From positions 62,001-126,000 of the forward strand of contig JAVERT010000002.1 in the NCBI GenBank assembly GCA_034006985.1: a DNA stretch of 64,000 nt. Direction: 5' to 3'. The notes beneath the pieces were generated by a model. It had not been told where the DNA came from and did no database searches. It saw only the letters and a program-made list of their open reading frames with translations. The position numbers and the translations under genes were made by a program. Shown piece after piece: positions 33,625-42,994 of this stretch (within the stretch, counting starts at the first letter, position 1; every line of letters begins with the position of its first letter). Source of the stretch: Gudongella sp034006985. GTDB taxonomy: Bacteria > Bacillota > Clostridia > Tissierellales > Tissierellaceae.

Positions 33625-35802
33625 ATGAATAAACAATTGGTTTTAACGGAAAAACCTTCTGTTGGTAGAGATATCGCAAGGGTTTTAAATTGTAGAAAAA
33701 AAGGAAATGGGTATTTTGAAGGAGATAAGTATATAGTTACATGGGCTCTTGGTCATTTGGTTACATTAGCTGATCCGGAGAAATATGGTAAAAAGTACGA
33801 AAAATGGAATATGGAAGACCTTCCAATGTTACCTGAACCTATGAAACTTGAAGTTATTAAGCAAACTAGCAAACAATTTTATGCTGTAAAAGAGCAAATG
33901 CTTAGAAAAGATGTTAATGGAATAATAATTGCGACTGACGCTGGGCGTGAGGGTGAGCTTGTTGCACGCTGGATTATAGAGATGGCTAAGGTAAAGAAAC
34001 CTATAAAAAGGCTTTGGATTTCTTCAGTTACTGATAATGCTATTAGGGAAGGTTTTAATAAACTTAAAGATGGTAGGGAATATGAAAATCTTTATCATGC
34101 TGCAGTTGCAAGATCAGAAGCTGATTGGGTTGTGGGGCTTAATGGAACAAGGGCACTTACTGTTAAATATAATGCTCGATTATCCTGTGGTAGAGTTCAA
34201 ACTCCAACATTGGCTATGATAGAAAAAAGAGAAGAAGAGATTAGAAAATTTAGACCTGTTGACTATTATGGGTTAATTGCAGACACAAAAAATCTAAATT
34301 TTACGTGGCATGATAAAAAATCAAATACCACCAGAAGTTTTAATCAAGATGAGATTAAAAAGATTTTCAGCTCTATAAAAGGGAAAGATATTGAAGTAGT
34401 AGAAGTAGATAAAAAACTTAAAAAATCTTACGCACCGGGGCTATATGATTTAACAGAATTACAAAGAGATGCTAATAGAATTTTTAGTTTCTCGGCAAAA
34501 GAGACTCTATCTTTAATGCAGAGATTATATGAAAGTCATAAAATACTAACATATCCAAGGACAGATTCTAAGTATATATCTGATGATATTGTTCCAACAC
34601 TAAAAGACAGAATAAAAGCTTCAGCTATTGGAGATTATAGGCCGATTGGCTCAAAAATAATTGCAAGCGGAATAAAGGCGAATAGATCTTTTGTTGATAA
34701 TGCAAAGGTATCAGATCACCATGCAATTATACCAACCGAAGAAAAAGTAATATACTCAAATTTAAGTGATAGTGAGAAGAAGATATATAACTTAGTAATA
34801 AAGAGATTTTTAGCTGTTTTATCACCAGCGTATGAATATGAACAAACTACCATAAAAGCAAAAATAGAAAAAGAAGAGTTTATAGCTAAGGGTAAGAGAA
34901 TTATTAACCTAGGATGGAAAGAAATATACACAAAAGAAGACCTTGATGAGGATAGTGAAGAAGACCAAACACTTCCAAAGATAAGTAAAGGGGATAAATT
35001 AAAGGTAGATAGACTTAGAGAAACTAGTGGGAAAACAAATCCTCCAGCGCCATTTAATGAAGGGACACTACTTCAGGCTATGGAAAATCCAGTTAAGTAT
35101 ATGACAGAAGATGATAAGGATTTAAAAAAAATAATTGGTGAAACAGGTGGGATAGGAACAGTAGCAACCCGTGCAGATATAATTGAAAAACTATTTAACT
35201 CATTTTCAATGGAGAAGCGTGGTAAGGATATTTATACTACTTCGAAGGGACGACAGCTTTTAAATATAGTGCCTGAAGAATTAAAATCTCCTACTTTGAC
35301 TGCAGAATGGGAACAAAAACTAGAACAAATAGCAAAGGGTAAACTCAAAAAAGATAAATTTGTAAATGAAATGAAAGATTATTCAAAGAAGCTAGTTAAA
35401 GAAATAAAAAATAGTGACAAGACGTTTAAACATGATAATCTTTCAAAGACCAAGTGTCCAGAATGTGGGAAATTTATGCTGGAAGTTAAAGGGAAAAAAA
35501 GTAAGATGTATGTCTGCCAAGACAGAGATTGTGGGTACAGACAATCTATTTCAATTATTTCAAATGCCAGATGTCCTAAGTGTAAAAAGAAGATGGAAAT
35601 TAGGGGAAGCGGTGAAGATAAAATTTTCTCATGTCAATGTGGATATAGAGAAAAACTATCTCATTTTAATGAGAGAAAAGCAAAAGAAAAAGATAAAATG
35701 TCTAAAAAAGACGTGAGCCAATTTATAAAGCAACAAAAAAAGGAAGCTAATGAACCGTTAAATACAGATTTAGCAGATGCGTTATCAAAACTGAAATTTT
35801 AA
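33625..35802 (+). CDS. topB: DNA topoisomerase III
   Basis: 725 residues, a type IA topoisomerase that unlinks single-strand DNA. The TOPRIM domain at the N-terminus has LTEKPSVGRDIARVL and ATDAGREGELVARWI. The active-site tyrosine is near residue 309 in ILTYPRTDSKYIS. KTNPPAPFNEGTLLQAME and GTVATRADIIEKLF are the later conserved blocks. The C-terminal ~110 residues hold two zinc-ribbon-like repeats (CPECGKF with CQDRDCGY; CPKCKKKM with CQCGYR). Length and domain order are those of Firmicute TopB, some of which are carried by mobile elements. No conjugation genes are here, so this looks like a chromosomal copy. Start ATG 33625. Confidence 0.93.
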   Translation: MNKQLVLTEKPSVGRDIARVLNCRKKGNGYFEGDKYIVTWALGHLVTLADPEKYGKKYEKWNMEDLPMLPEPMKLEVIKQTSKQFYAVKEQMLRKDVNGIIIATDAGREGELVARWIIEMAKVKKPIKRLWISSVTDNAIREGFNKLKDGREYENLYHAAVARSEADWVVGLNGTRALTVKYNARLSCGRVQTPTLAMIEKREEEIRKFRPVDYYGLIADTKNLNFTWHDKKSNTTRSFNQDEIKKIFSSIKGKDIEVVEVDKKLKKSYAPGLYDLTELQRDANRIFSFSAKETLSLMQRLYESHKILTYPRTDSKYISDDIVPTLKDRIKASAIGDYRPIGSKIIASGIKANRSFVDNAKVSDHHAIIPTEEKVIYSNLSDSEKKIYNLVIKRFLAVLSPAYEYEQTTIKAKIEKEEFIAKGKRIINLGWKEIYTKEDLDEDSEEDQTLPKISKGDKLKVDRLRETSGKTNPPAPFNEGTLLQAMENPVKYMTEDDKDLKKIIGETGGIGTVATRADIIEKLFNSFSMEKRGKDIYTTSKGRQLLNIVPEELKSPTLTAEWEQKLEQIAKGKLKKDKFVNEMKDYSKKLVKEIKNSDKTFKHDNLSKTKCPECGKFMLEVKGKKSKMYVCQDRDCGYRQSISIISNARCPKCKKKMEIRGSGEDKIFSCQCGYREKLSHFNERKAKEKDKMSKKDVSQFIKQQKKEANEPLNTDLADALSKLKF

Positions 35803-35828
35803 AGAGAGTGTAATTTACACTCTCTTTA
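35801..35828. terminator. Bidirectional terminator between topB and the permease-like gene
   Basis: AAAGAGAGTGTAA (35801-35813) pairs with TTACACTCTCTTT (35815-35827), a perfect stem with A and T flanks, starting at the topB stop codon. Confidence 0.9.
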
Positions 35829-35829
35829 T

Positions 35830-36648
35830 TTACTTAGATTGATTAGGATTTTCTAATTTAGATAGTTTTTCTTTAACTTTTGGGTAGGCTTTTTCTAAAC
35901 GCTTGTGAACAAAGTGCTTTTCTTTGAGTAATTTATCATATTTTTCCTTAAGTGCGGGAATATCTAAATCTTTTTCCATTGAAGCCTCAAATTCAGCCTT
36001 TGAATCTTGAATTTTATTTTGGATGCTTTCTTTAGCCTTCATGGTTGTAGTTACTCTTTTATAGATTCCTTCACCAATTTCATCTGAATATAAACGTAGT
36101 CTCTCTGACATTTCTTCGAGTAGATGAAAGCGTTTATTGATTTTAAGAATACCTAATATTGTTACAATGAAATCAGCTATAAAATATGAAAGTAATAATA
36201 TCAATAAGTAATTCCCAATTTTATTATCAAAAATGGATATAAATTTGGCGATGGATGGTTGGACAATATGTATCATAAATACTGCTCCCAAGCCCCACAT
36301 AATTGAAAAAGATAAGCATACATATCCCTTTAGATTAAAAGGTTTATCGCTATAATCCCACCATTTATCATGAAACACCTTTTCCAATATAAATCCTGTG
36401 ACAAACTCTAAAGTAGATGTAAAGAAAATTGAACCTACAAATAAAAATACTAGGTTATTAGCAAAGGGCTCAAAAAAGTAGAGGAGTGCAATCATACCAA
36501 AGCCATATATTGGGCATACAGGACCATTTAAGAATCCTCTATTAACAAAATTACCTTTTGTTAGTGCATGGTATGCAACTTCTATCCACCAGCCTAAAAA
36601 AGCATATATAATAAAAAACCATAAATAATTTGTAAATGAATATTCCAT
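35830..36648 (-). CDS. Putative ABC-transporter type IV (CmpB-like) membrane protein
   Basis: 272 residues. The first ~165 have five to six membrane helices and match the PF06541 family: FFIIYAFLGWWIEVAYHAL, FVNRGFLNGPVCPIYGFG and FTSTLEFVTGFILEKVFH. The final ~90 residues are cytosolic and charged, probably a helical or coiled segment (KLLKEKHFVHKRLEKAYPKV). The family name is historical and no transport function is proven. Start ATG 36648 with AGGAGGATTTAT. It stands alone, convergent with topB. Confidence 0.8.
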   Translation of the reverse strand: MEYSFTNYLWFFIIYAFLGWWIEVAYHALTKGNFVNRGFLNGPVCPIYGFGMIALLYFFEPFANNLVFLFVGSIFFTSTLEFVTGFILEKVFHDKWWDYSDKPFNLKGYVCLSFSIMWGLGAVFMIHIVQPSIAKFISIFDNKIGNYLLILLLSYFIADFIVTILGILKINKRFHLLEEMSERLRLYSDEIGEGIYKRVTTTMKAKESIQNKIQDSKAEFEASMEKDLDIPALKEKYDKLLKEKHFVHKRLEKAYPKVKEKLSKLENPNQSK

Positions 36649-36772
36649 ATAAATCCTCCTGTAGTTAAAATTGACTTACTGGATAAATTATAGCTCAAAA
36701 ATCAACTAGTTACAAATGTATTGTTTGAGTTATTGGACTAATGGTAAAAATACAATAAAAGGGATGATATAG

Positions 36773-38143
36773 ATGTTAAGTGATATTTATTATGGGCAGA
36801 GAAAATTCTTTGATGATGGTCATACTTTAACTTATGACTTTAGACTTTCTCAGCTTAAAAAGCTTAAAAATGTTATTAAAGAAAATGAAAATGCAATAAT
36901 GCATAGCATTAAACTTGATTTAGCTAAACCGGAATTTGAAGGTTACACCTCTGAAATAGGGATAGTGTATGAGGAACTAAATAATGCGATTAAAAATTTA
37001 AAGAATTGGATGAAACCAAAGAGAGTATCCACACCAATTTATTTGAGCTTTGCCAAAAGCCTTATATATTCTCAACCAAAGGGAGTAGTTTTAATTATTA
37101 GTCCCTGGAATTATCCATTTCAACTGATGATGTCACCCTTAATTGGGGCAATTGCTGCTGGAAATTGTGCTATATTAAAGCCTTCAAGCCAATCTAAAAA
37201 TACTCAACAGATTATTTTGAAGATTTTAGGTGAGAATTTCGACAGCGCTTATATTGCAGTTGTCGAAGGGTCAGGTTCAGTTACCAATCCTCTAATAGAA
37301 CAACATAGATTGGATCATATATTTTTTACTGGAAGTATTGAAGCAGGTAAGGAGATAATGGGTATGGCAGCTAAAGAGCTTATACCAGTAACATTAGAAC
37401 TAGGTGGAAAGAGTCCGACTATAGTTCATGATGATGCAGATATTGATTCGGCTGCTAAAAGAATAACCTGGGCTAAGTTTTTTAACCTAGGTCAAACTTG
37501 TCTTGCCCCTGACTATATATTAGTTCATTCGAAGGTAAAGACTGAGCTAATTACTAGGATAAAGTATTATATTCAAGAATTTTACGGAAATAAAGAAAAG
37601 AGCTCTGAGAATTCAGGCAAGATTATTAATGAGAAGAGATTCGATAAATTAGTGAGCTATTTGGAACAGGGGAGTATTATACAAGGCGGAAATTACAATA
37701 GAGATAATCTATTTATTGAACCAACTTTAATAGATGAGGTTGATATGCAAGATAGCATTATGAAAGAAGAAATATTTGGACCAATACTTCCTATATTAAC
37801 CTATAATAATATTGAGGACACAATAGAGATTATTAGGAAAAACAGGTATCCATTGGCATTATATCTTTTTACAAGAGATGACTCTATTAAGAAGTATATA
37901 GTAGAGAATATTGAATTTGGTGGAGGATGTATCAATCACGCGCTTAGTCATGTAGTAAATCCCAACTTACCATTTGGAGGAATTGCATATAGTGGAAGTG
38001 GAAGATATCATTCAAAGTATACCTTTGATCTTTTTTCATATGAAAAAAGTATATTTGAACCATCTATTAGCTGGGAACCAAATTTAAAATATCCACCATA
38101 TAAAGAAAGTCAATTGAAAATTGTAAAAAAAATTATGAAATAA
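36773..38143 (+). CDS. Aldehyde dehydrogenase, class-3-like
   Basis: 456 residues of the NAD(P)-dependent aldehyde dehydrogenase family. The cofactor loop FTGSIEAGKEIM is at about residue 190. The glutamate lies in VTLELGGKSPTIVH, and the nucleophile cysteine in FNLGQTCLAPDYILV near residue 245. EEIFGPILPIL and LPFGGIAYSGSGRYH close the fold. The length of about 456 and the start resemble the class 3 fatty-aldehyde type (YwdH/AldH3). It likely oxidises medium-chain or aromatic aldehydes. Start ATG 36773 with AAAGGGATG. A single gene with a terminator. Confidence 0.9.
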   Translation: MLSDIYYGQRKFFDDGHTLTYDFRLSQLKKLKNVIKENENAIMHSIKLDLAKPEFEGYTSEIGIVYEELNNAIKNLKNWMKPKRVSTPIYLSFAKSLIYSQPKGVVLIISPWNYPFQLMMSPLIGAIAAGNCAILKPSSQSKNTQQIILKILGENFDSAYIAVVEGSGSVTNPLIEQHRLDHIFFTGSIEAGKEIMGMAAKELIPVTLELGGKSPTIVHDDADIDSAAKRITWAKFFNLGQTCLAPDYILVHSKVKTELITRIKYYIQEFYGNKEKSSENSGKIINEKRFDKLVSYLEQGSIIQGGNYNRDNLFIEPTLIDEVDMQDSIMKEEIFGPILPILTYNNIEDTIEIIRKNRYPLALYLFTRDDSIKKYIVENIEFGGGCINHALSHVVNPNLPFGGIAYSGSGRYHSKYTFDLFSYEKSIFEPSISWEPNLKYPPYKESQLKIVKKIMK

Positions 38144-38168
38144 CTCTCCTAAAATGGAGAGTTTTTCT
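38142..38168 (+). terminator. Terminator after the aldehyde dehydrogenase gene
   Basis: AACTCTCC (38142-38149) pairs with GGAGAGTT (38156-38163) around a six-base loop and is followed by TTTCTT. It overlaps the stop codon. Confidence 0.8.
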
Positions 38169-38304
38169 TATATTTAGGTACTAAACAAAGAATAATTAAT
38201 AAAAAACTTTATTATAGTAATTAGATACCTTGCTAATGCGTAGAAGATATGATATAAATAGAAAATAGTATTTAAATATATCAAAGTAATGAGGGAGAGA
38301 TTAA

Positions 38305-39165
38305 ATGAAAAAATCAATTAGTATGTTTGTTTTATTAATCGGGCTTAGTGCATTAATGCTTACAGGTTGTGCAGGAACTGATTCAGGACAGGAAGTAGAA
38401 GGGAAAAACAGGTTAGAGCAAATTATTGAAAGAGGATACATAGAAGTTGCTACTGAACCGTATTTTGCACCTTATGAATTTATAGACCCTAGCAAAGAGG
38501 GTAATGAACAATATGTCGGTAGTGATATTGAGTTTGCACAATATATAGCTGATGAGCTTGATGTAGAGCTTAGAATAGTACCACTTGAATTTGCTGCAGT
38601 GTTAAGCAGTATTACCGAAGGGAAATATGACCTTGCTATATCTGCATTATCATATACCCCTGCAAGGGCTGAGGCAATGAATATGTCGAAGGGATATTAT
38701 TATCCAAAGGATGCCGCAGGACATGGATTGTTGATTCGAAAAGCTGATTCAGATAGTATTATGGGTCCTAATGATATAGCTGACAGAGTAATAGTTGCAC
38801 AAAGTGGATCTTTACAAGAACTCTTCGTAAATGAGCAAGTTCCAGAATACAAGGAATTTAAAAGAGTTTCAGCTACAACCGATGGCTTCTTGATGGTTCA
38901 AGAAAACAAAGCTGATGTTTGCGTAGCATCTATACCAATGGCACAACTTTATATAGATGCTAATCCTGATGCGGAACTTATGGTAGTACCTGGTTTTGAA
39001 TTTACTATGGATGAAGAGACTTCAGGTACACGAATTGGAATTGCTAAGGGTGAAGATGAGCTTACTGAGAGACTTAATGAGATAATTGACGAGGTTAAGG
39101 AATCTGGAGTATTTGATGAATGGCATACAAAGTATACAGAATATGCAAAGACCTTGGGCCTATAA
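38305..39165 (+). CDS. Amino-acid ABC transporter, substrate-binding lipoprotein
   Basis: 286 residues. The signal peptide ends in a lipobox (ALMLTGCAG). The mature domain is a type-II periplasmic binding protein of the polar amino-acid family (SBP_bac_3): GYIEVATEPYFAPYEFID, YVGSDIEFAQYIADEL, EGKYDLAISALSYTPARAEA and FDEWHTKYTEYAKTLGL. Residue Arg in ARAEAM and Asp in SDIEF contact the amino-acid backbone in homologues. The exact amino acid cannot be read. Start ATG 38305 with GAGGGAGAG. A terminator-like stem lies between it and the permease gene, so this subunit is probably made in excess. Confidence 0.88.
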   Translation: MKKSISMFVLLIGLSALMLTGCAGTDSGQEVEGKNRLEQIIERGYIEVATEPYFAPYEFIDPSKEGNEQYVGSDIEFAQYIADELDVELRIVPLEFAAVLSSITEGKYDLAISALSYTPARAEAMNMSKGYYYPKDAAGHGLLIRKADSDSIMGPNDIADRVIVAQSGSLQELFVNEQVPEYKEFKRVSATTDGFLMVQENKADVCVASIPMAQLYIDANPDAELMVVPGFEFTMDEETSGTRIGIAKGEDELTERLNEIIDEVKESGVFDEWHTKYTEYAKTLGL

Positions 39166-39187
39166 ATTGGCTTAAGTTGAATAAAAT

Positions 39188-39224
39188 ACGGGCCCAATTT
39201 AAAGTGAGGCGGCCCGTTTTGTTT
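39188..39224 (+). terminator. Intercistronic terminator within the amino-acid transporter operon
   Basis: ACGGGCC (39188-39194) pairs perfectly with GGCCCGT (39211-39217), followed by TTTGTTTG. It lies between the binding-protein and permease genes, about 20 bases after the first stop. Such partial terminators often raise the ratio of binding protein to permease. Confidence 0.7.
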
Positions 39225-39254
39225 GTTTAAAAATATATTAAAGGAGTATTGCAA

Positions 39255-39917
39255 ATGATAGATACAATATTACAGTTATGGGCAAAATATGATTATGTAT
39301 ATATAAATGGACTAGTTGGTACTTTATGGCTTGCTGCGATAACAGTTTTATTTGCGACTGTAATAGGAACAGTTATTGCTATTATGAAACTTTCAAAGAT
39401 TTGGATTTTTGATAAAATAACCTCTTTATACATTGGAATTTTAAGGGGGACTCCAATATTATTGCAATTATACTTTTTTTGGCTTTTACTACCCAAAGTA
39501 TCTGTTTTTGATCTCTCCGATACCGCATGTATAGTTATAGCATTAATAATTAATGCAAGTGCATATGTAGCAGAGGTTATTAGAGCAGGTATCCAGGCAG
39601 TAGATAAAGGACAAACTGAAGCAGCAAAGAGCTTAGGCTTGAGCAATACAAATATGATGAGGAAAATTATACTTCCGCAGGCTGTAAAAAATATATTACC
39701 TGCCTTAGGGAATGAATACATAACAATGGTTAAACAGACCTCTCTTGCTTCAGTATTTTTTGTGCAGGAATTGATGACTTCTTATAGGACTGTTCAATCC
39801 GCAACATTTTTGGCAATACCCTCATTGATTATAGTAGGTATAATATATCTTTTATTAACTACTGTACTGACTAAGGGACTTAGCATTTTTGAGAGGAGGT
39901 TGCAAAGAAATGATTAA
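39255..39917 (+). CDS. Amino-acid ABC transporter permease
   Basis: 220 residues with about five membrane helices, of the polar amino-acid family (HisM/GlnP type). Landmarks are LYIGILRGTPILLQLYFFWL and VAEVIRAGIQAVDKGQTEAAKSLGL, the EAA loop that binds the ATPase, then LPQAVKNILPALGNEYITMVKQTSL. ATG 39255 is preferred because AAGGAG lies eight bases upstream. A TTG two codons before is too near. The stop overlaps the ATPase start by eight bases. Confidence 0.9.
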   Translation: MIDTILQLWAKYDYVYINGLVGTLWLAAITVLFATVIGTVIAIMKLSKIWIFDKITSLYIGILRGTPILLQLYFFWLLLPKVSVFDLSDTACIVIALIINASAYVAEVIRAGIQAVDKGQTEAAKSLGLSNTNMMRKIILPQAVKNILPALGNEYITMVKQTSLASVFFVQELMTSYRTVQSATFLAIPSLIIVGIIYLLLTTVLTKGLSIFERRLQRND

Positions 39918-40650
39918 TAGTAAAGAACTTATTCATGTGGAAAACCTAGATAAATCCTTTGGTGATTTAAAGGTACTTAAAAATATCACGGAAACTATTC
40001 ACGAGGGAGAAGTAGTTTCGATTATAGGTCCTTCTGGAAGTGGTAAGAGCACTTTTTTGAGATGTTTAAATCTACTAGAAAAGCCAAATAGTGGAAGAGT
40101 TCTCTTTAAAGGAATAGATTTAGCCGATAAAAAGATTAATGTTGATAGACATAGACAAAAAATTGGAATGGTGTTTCAGCTATTTAATGTTTTTCCGCAT
40201 TTAACCGTTCTTGAAAACATTACCCTTGCACCTACACTGGAGAGGAAAATTCCAAAGAAGTTAGCCGAGACCCAAGCTGTGGAGTTATTAAACAGGGTAG
40301 GGTTATTGGATAAAAAAGATGAATATCCAACCAAATTATCGGGTGGGCAAAAGCAAAGATTAGCTATAGTCAGAGCTCTTGCAATGGAACCAGATGTCAT
40401 TCTATTTGATGAACCTACAAGTGCACTGGATCCTGAAATGGTAAAAGAAGTTTTGGATGTAATAAAAGCATTGGTAGAGTCGGGAATGACAATTGTAATA
40501 GTAACTCATGAAATGGGTTTTGCAAAAGAGGTAAGTGACAGGGTATTATTTATGGCAGATGGCGAAATTGTAGAACAAGGTAGTCCTAATGAGTTGTTTA
40601 ATAATCCTAAAAATCCCCGTACTATTGAATTTTTAAGTAAGGTATTGTAA
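39910..40650 (+). CDS. Amino-acid ABC transporter ATPase
   Basis: 246 residues. Walker A is GPSGSGKST near residue 40, the Q-loop VFQLFNVFPHLTV near 90, the signature LSGGQKQRL near 144, Walker B ILFDEPTSALDPE near 165, and the H-loop IVTHEMGFA near 197. It is the energy subunit for the polar amino-acid permease. ATG 39910 has AGGAGG about ten bases upstream, inside the permease gene. A frame seven codons longer lacks a ribosome site. The M20 hydrolase gene follows after 14 bases. Confidence 0.92.
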   Translation: MINSKELIHVENLDKSFGDLKVLKNITETIHEGEVVSIIGPSGSGKSTFLRCLNLLEKPNSGRVLFKGIDLADKKINVDRHRQKIGMVFQLFNVFPHLTVLENITLAPTLERKIPKKLAETQAVELLNRVGLLDKKDEYPTKLSGGQKQRLAIVRALAMEPDVILFDEPTSALDPEMVKEVLDVIKALVESGMTIVIVTHEMGFAKEVSDRVLFMADGEIVEQGSPNELFNNPKNPRTIEFLSKVL

Positions 40651-40664
40651 AAAGGAGAGATTAG

Positions 40665-42101
40665 ATGAATACACTGGAATATATTACAAAGATATTGGAA
40701 GATAGGGAAGACATGCTTATTAATACTAGCAATAAGATATGGAAATATGCAGAGCTTTCATACCAAGAATTTAATTCACAGGCTTTGCTATGTGAGGTGC
40801 TCAAGGAAGAGGGATTTGATGTGGAAGTAGGGGTGGCTCAGATGCCTACTGCTTTTGTTGCAAGCTTTGGAGAAGGAGGTCCTGTGTTTGGGTTTTTAGG
40901 AGAGTATGATGCTCTGGATACCTTAAGCCAAGAAGCGGGAATTACAATAAGGAAACCTCTTGAAGAAGGAGGAGCTGGGCATGGCTGTGGTCACAATGTT
41001 TTGGGAGTAGGCTCTTTAGGTGCAGCGATTGCATGTAAGGAATATCTAAAGAAGAACAATCTAGAAGGTACTGTAAAATACTTTGGTTGTCCAGCTGAGG
41101 AAGGGGCAGGTTCCAAGCAATTTATGGCTAGAGCGGGAGTTTTTGAAGGTGTTGATTTTGTATATACTTGGCACCCATCTGATATAAATAATGTTCAATC
41201 GGATAGTACTGTTGCGATTATGGGTGCGAATTTTTCATTTAAAGGAATTACTTCTCATGCGGGCAGTACACCACATTTAGGTAGGAGCGCTCTTGATTCA
41301 GCAGAATTAATGAGCGTGGGAGTCAACTATTTAAGGGAACATATAATAGATCAAGCTAGAATTCATTATGCATATTCAGATGTGGGGGGCACTGCACCAA
41401 ATGTCGTACAAGATAGAGCTAAAGTTAAATACGAAGTGAGAGCACCAAAAGTTAAGCAGGTAAATGAGCTTTTTGAAAGAGTTGTTAATGTAGCAAAAGG
41501 TGCAGCACTTATGACTGGAACTGTTATGGATTATGAGATTACCATGGCCTTTTCTGATTATATTCCAAATAAGGCATTAGCAGAAATAGGAGATGAGGCG
41601 TTAAAAGAGGTTGGTCCCCCAAGATGGGATGATGAAGATTATTTTCTTGCAAAATCTTATCTAACCAGTTTTAATGAAGATACCCAAGAGCTCGCAAGAG
41701 AAAAAATAGAACTAAGATATGGTGAGGACAAGGTCGAAGAAATATTTGGAAAGCCTCTTGATCCTATTATTCATTCTTTTGATAAAAATAATAAATCTTA
41801 TCAATCAGGTTCCACTGATGTTGGAGATGTAGGCTATACAGTCCCAACTTTAAATTTTCAAGTTGCTACAGCTTGTATTGGAAATGTGGGACATACTTGG
41901 CAAATGACTGGACAAGCAGGAAGCAGAATTGCAACAAAGGGAATGTTTATAGCAGCAAAAGCTATGGCGCTAGCAGCTATTAAAACTTTCGAAAGACCAG
42001 ATGTTATAGTGAAAGCAAAAGAAATCGTAGCCAAGCAAAATGGTGGAGTATATAATTGTCCACTTCCTGATTCGGTAACACCACCTATTGGGAAATACTA
42101 G
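40665..42101 (+). CDS. M20-family amidohydrolase, AbgB-like
   Basis: A 478-residue zinc hydrolase of the M20 peptidase/amidohydrolase group, closest in pattern to AbgB (p-aminobenzoyl-glutamate hydrolase subunit B). Metal-site text: FGFLGEYDALDTLSQ, GHGCGHNVLGVGSLGAAIA, CPAEEGAGSKQFMARAG and VYTWHPSDINN. The dimerisation domain opens FSFKGITSHAGSTPHLGRSALD. AbgB normally acts with AbgA, and no partner is present here. Linkage to the amino-acid transporter, 14 bases upstream, suggests that an imported acyl- or peptidyl-amino acid is split inside the cell. The substrate is not proven. Confidence 0.88.
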   Translation: MNTLEYITKILEDREDMLINTSNKIWKYAELSYQEFNSQALLCEVLKEEGFDVEVGVAQMPTAFVASFGEGGPVFGFLGEYDALDTLSQEAGITIRKPLEEGGAGHGCGHNVLGVGSLGAAIACKEYLKKNNLEGTVKYFGCPAEEGAGSKQFMARAGVFEGVDFVYTWHPSDINNVQSDSTVAIMGANFSFKGITSHAGSTPHLGRSALDSAELMSVGVNYLREHIIDQARIHYAYSDVGGTAPNVVQDRAKVKYEVRAPKVKQVNELFERVVNVAKGAALMTGTVMDYEITMAFSDYIPNKALAEIGDEALKEVGPPRWDDEDYFLAKSYLTSFNEDTQELAREKIELRYGEDKVEEIFGKPLDPIIHSFDKNNKSYQSGSTDVGDVGYTVPTLNFQVATACIGNVGHTWQMTGQAGSRIATKGMFIAAKAMALAAIKTFERPDVIVKAKEIVAKQNGGVYNCPLPDSVTPPIGKY

Positions 42102-42170
42102 GAAATAGTGTTTGAATATTTTTATTGTGTGTATATGTATTAAGTAAAGTATTTTTCTGGAGGTGGTTAT

Positions 42171-42977
42171 ATGTTTACGTTAGGTAGAAAAGTAGATATA
42201 CATTATCCAACTAATAGATTGATAGCAATAATTGCAATTCTAATTACAGGGGTGGGTTATTTCTTGACACGAGACTTTTCTATTGCTTGGAAAATGGGTG
42301 CAAGTGTGTTCTTAACGTGGGCATTAACAAGAGAGATTGATCCTAAAAGAGAGTATGCAGCTTTTGTTTCGGTTTTTTTTGCACTTTCGAGTTTATTAGT
42401 AGTTTTTAAAGTAGATTTGTTGGTGGTGTTTTTTTTGCTTTTAGCACTAAGGTATGTAAGCAAAATAACTGGGAATGAAAATACAATATTAGATATGCTT
42501 ACCTTGTTTGGAATTGCAGTATTTTTATCTTACAGTGGGAAGACAAGTGTCTATATTTTAGTTTTACTTTTTGCTTTGTTTTTTAATATGAGAAATAGGA
42601 AAAGTAGCAAGATGGATCTAATTTTTTTCATATTAAGTATAGTAGCTCTGCTTGCACAAATTTTTATTCTGGAAGGATATATATTACCAATACCTTTATT
42701 GTCAGGAAATTGGATAATGAATACATGCGCCATAAGCTTACTTGTTTTTATAATATTTATTATAATTGATAAAGATAAAAGTATCCTGGATGACAAAGGA
42801 GAAATAGTTAACTCAAACCAGATATTAAATGCACAGATATTCTTTGCTACAACTATGAGTCTTTTATTTCTTTTAACAAGGGTTGAAATTGGTAATGTAA
42901 TTGTATATTTTGCTAGTATGTGGGGATACATTTTTTATGGAGCAATTTCAATGTTAAAAAATAAAAAATCCAGGTAA
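42171..42977 (+). CDS. Integral membrane protein of unknown function
   Basis: 268 residues, almost entirely hydrophobic, with about nine predicted helices. The N-terminus is short (FTLGRKVDIHYPTNRLIA). A charged loop, LTREIDPKREYAAFVSVFF, follows the second helix, and another, DKDKSILDDKGEIVNSNQ, lies near residue 205-222. I see no motif of a known transporter. Start ATG 42171 with TGGAGGTGG. A bidirectional terminator overlaps its stop. Confidence 0.65.
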   Translation: MFTLGRKVDIHYPTNRLIAIIAILITGVGYFLTRDFSIAWKMGASVFLTWALTREIDPKREYAAFVSVFFALSSLLVVFKVDLLVVFFLLLALRYVSKITGNENTILDMLTLFGIAVFLSYSGKTSVYILVLLFALFFNMRNRKSSKMDLIFFILSIVALLAQIFILEGYILPIPLLSGNWIMNTCAISLLVFIIFIIIDKDKSILDDKGEIVNSNQILNAQIFFATTMSLLFLLTRVEIGNVIVYFASMWGYIFYGAISMLKNKKSR

Positions 42978-42994
42978 AACCTGGATTAAATTTT
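42966..42994. terminator. Bidirectional terminator
   Basis: AATCCAGG (42967-42974) pairs perfectly with CCTGGATT (42980-42987) around a five-base loop, with A-rich and T-rich flanks. It overlaps the ends of both convergent genes. Confidence 0.8.

Noticed and set aside
33625..35802. Topoisomerase III as a sign of an integrated conjugative element
   Set aside because: No relaxase, type IV secretion, integrase or attachment repeat was seen nearby, and neighbours are ordinary chromosomal genes.
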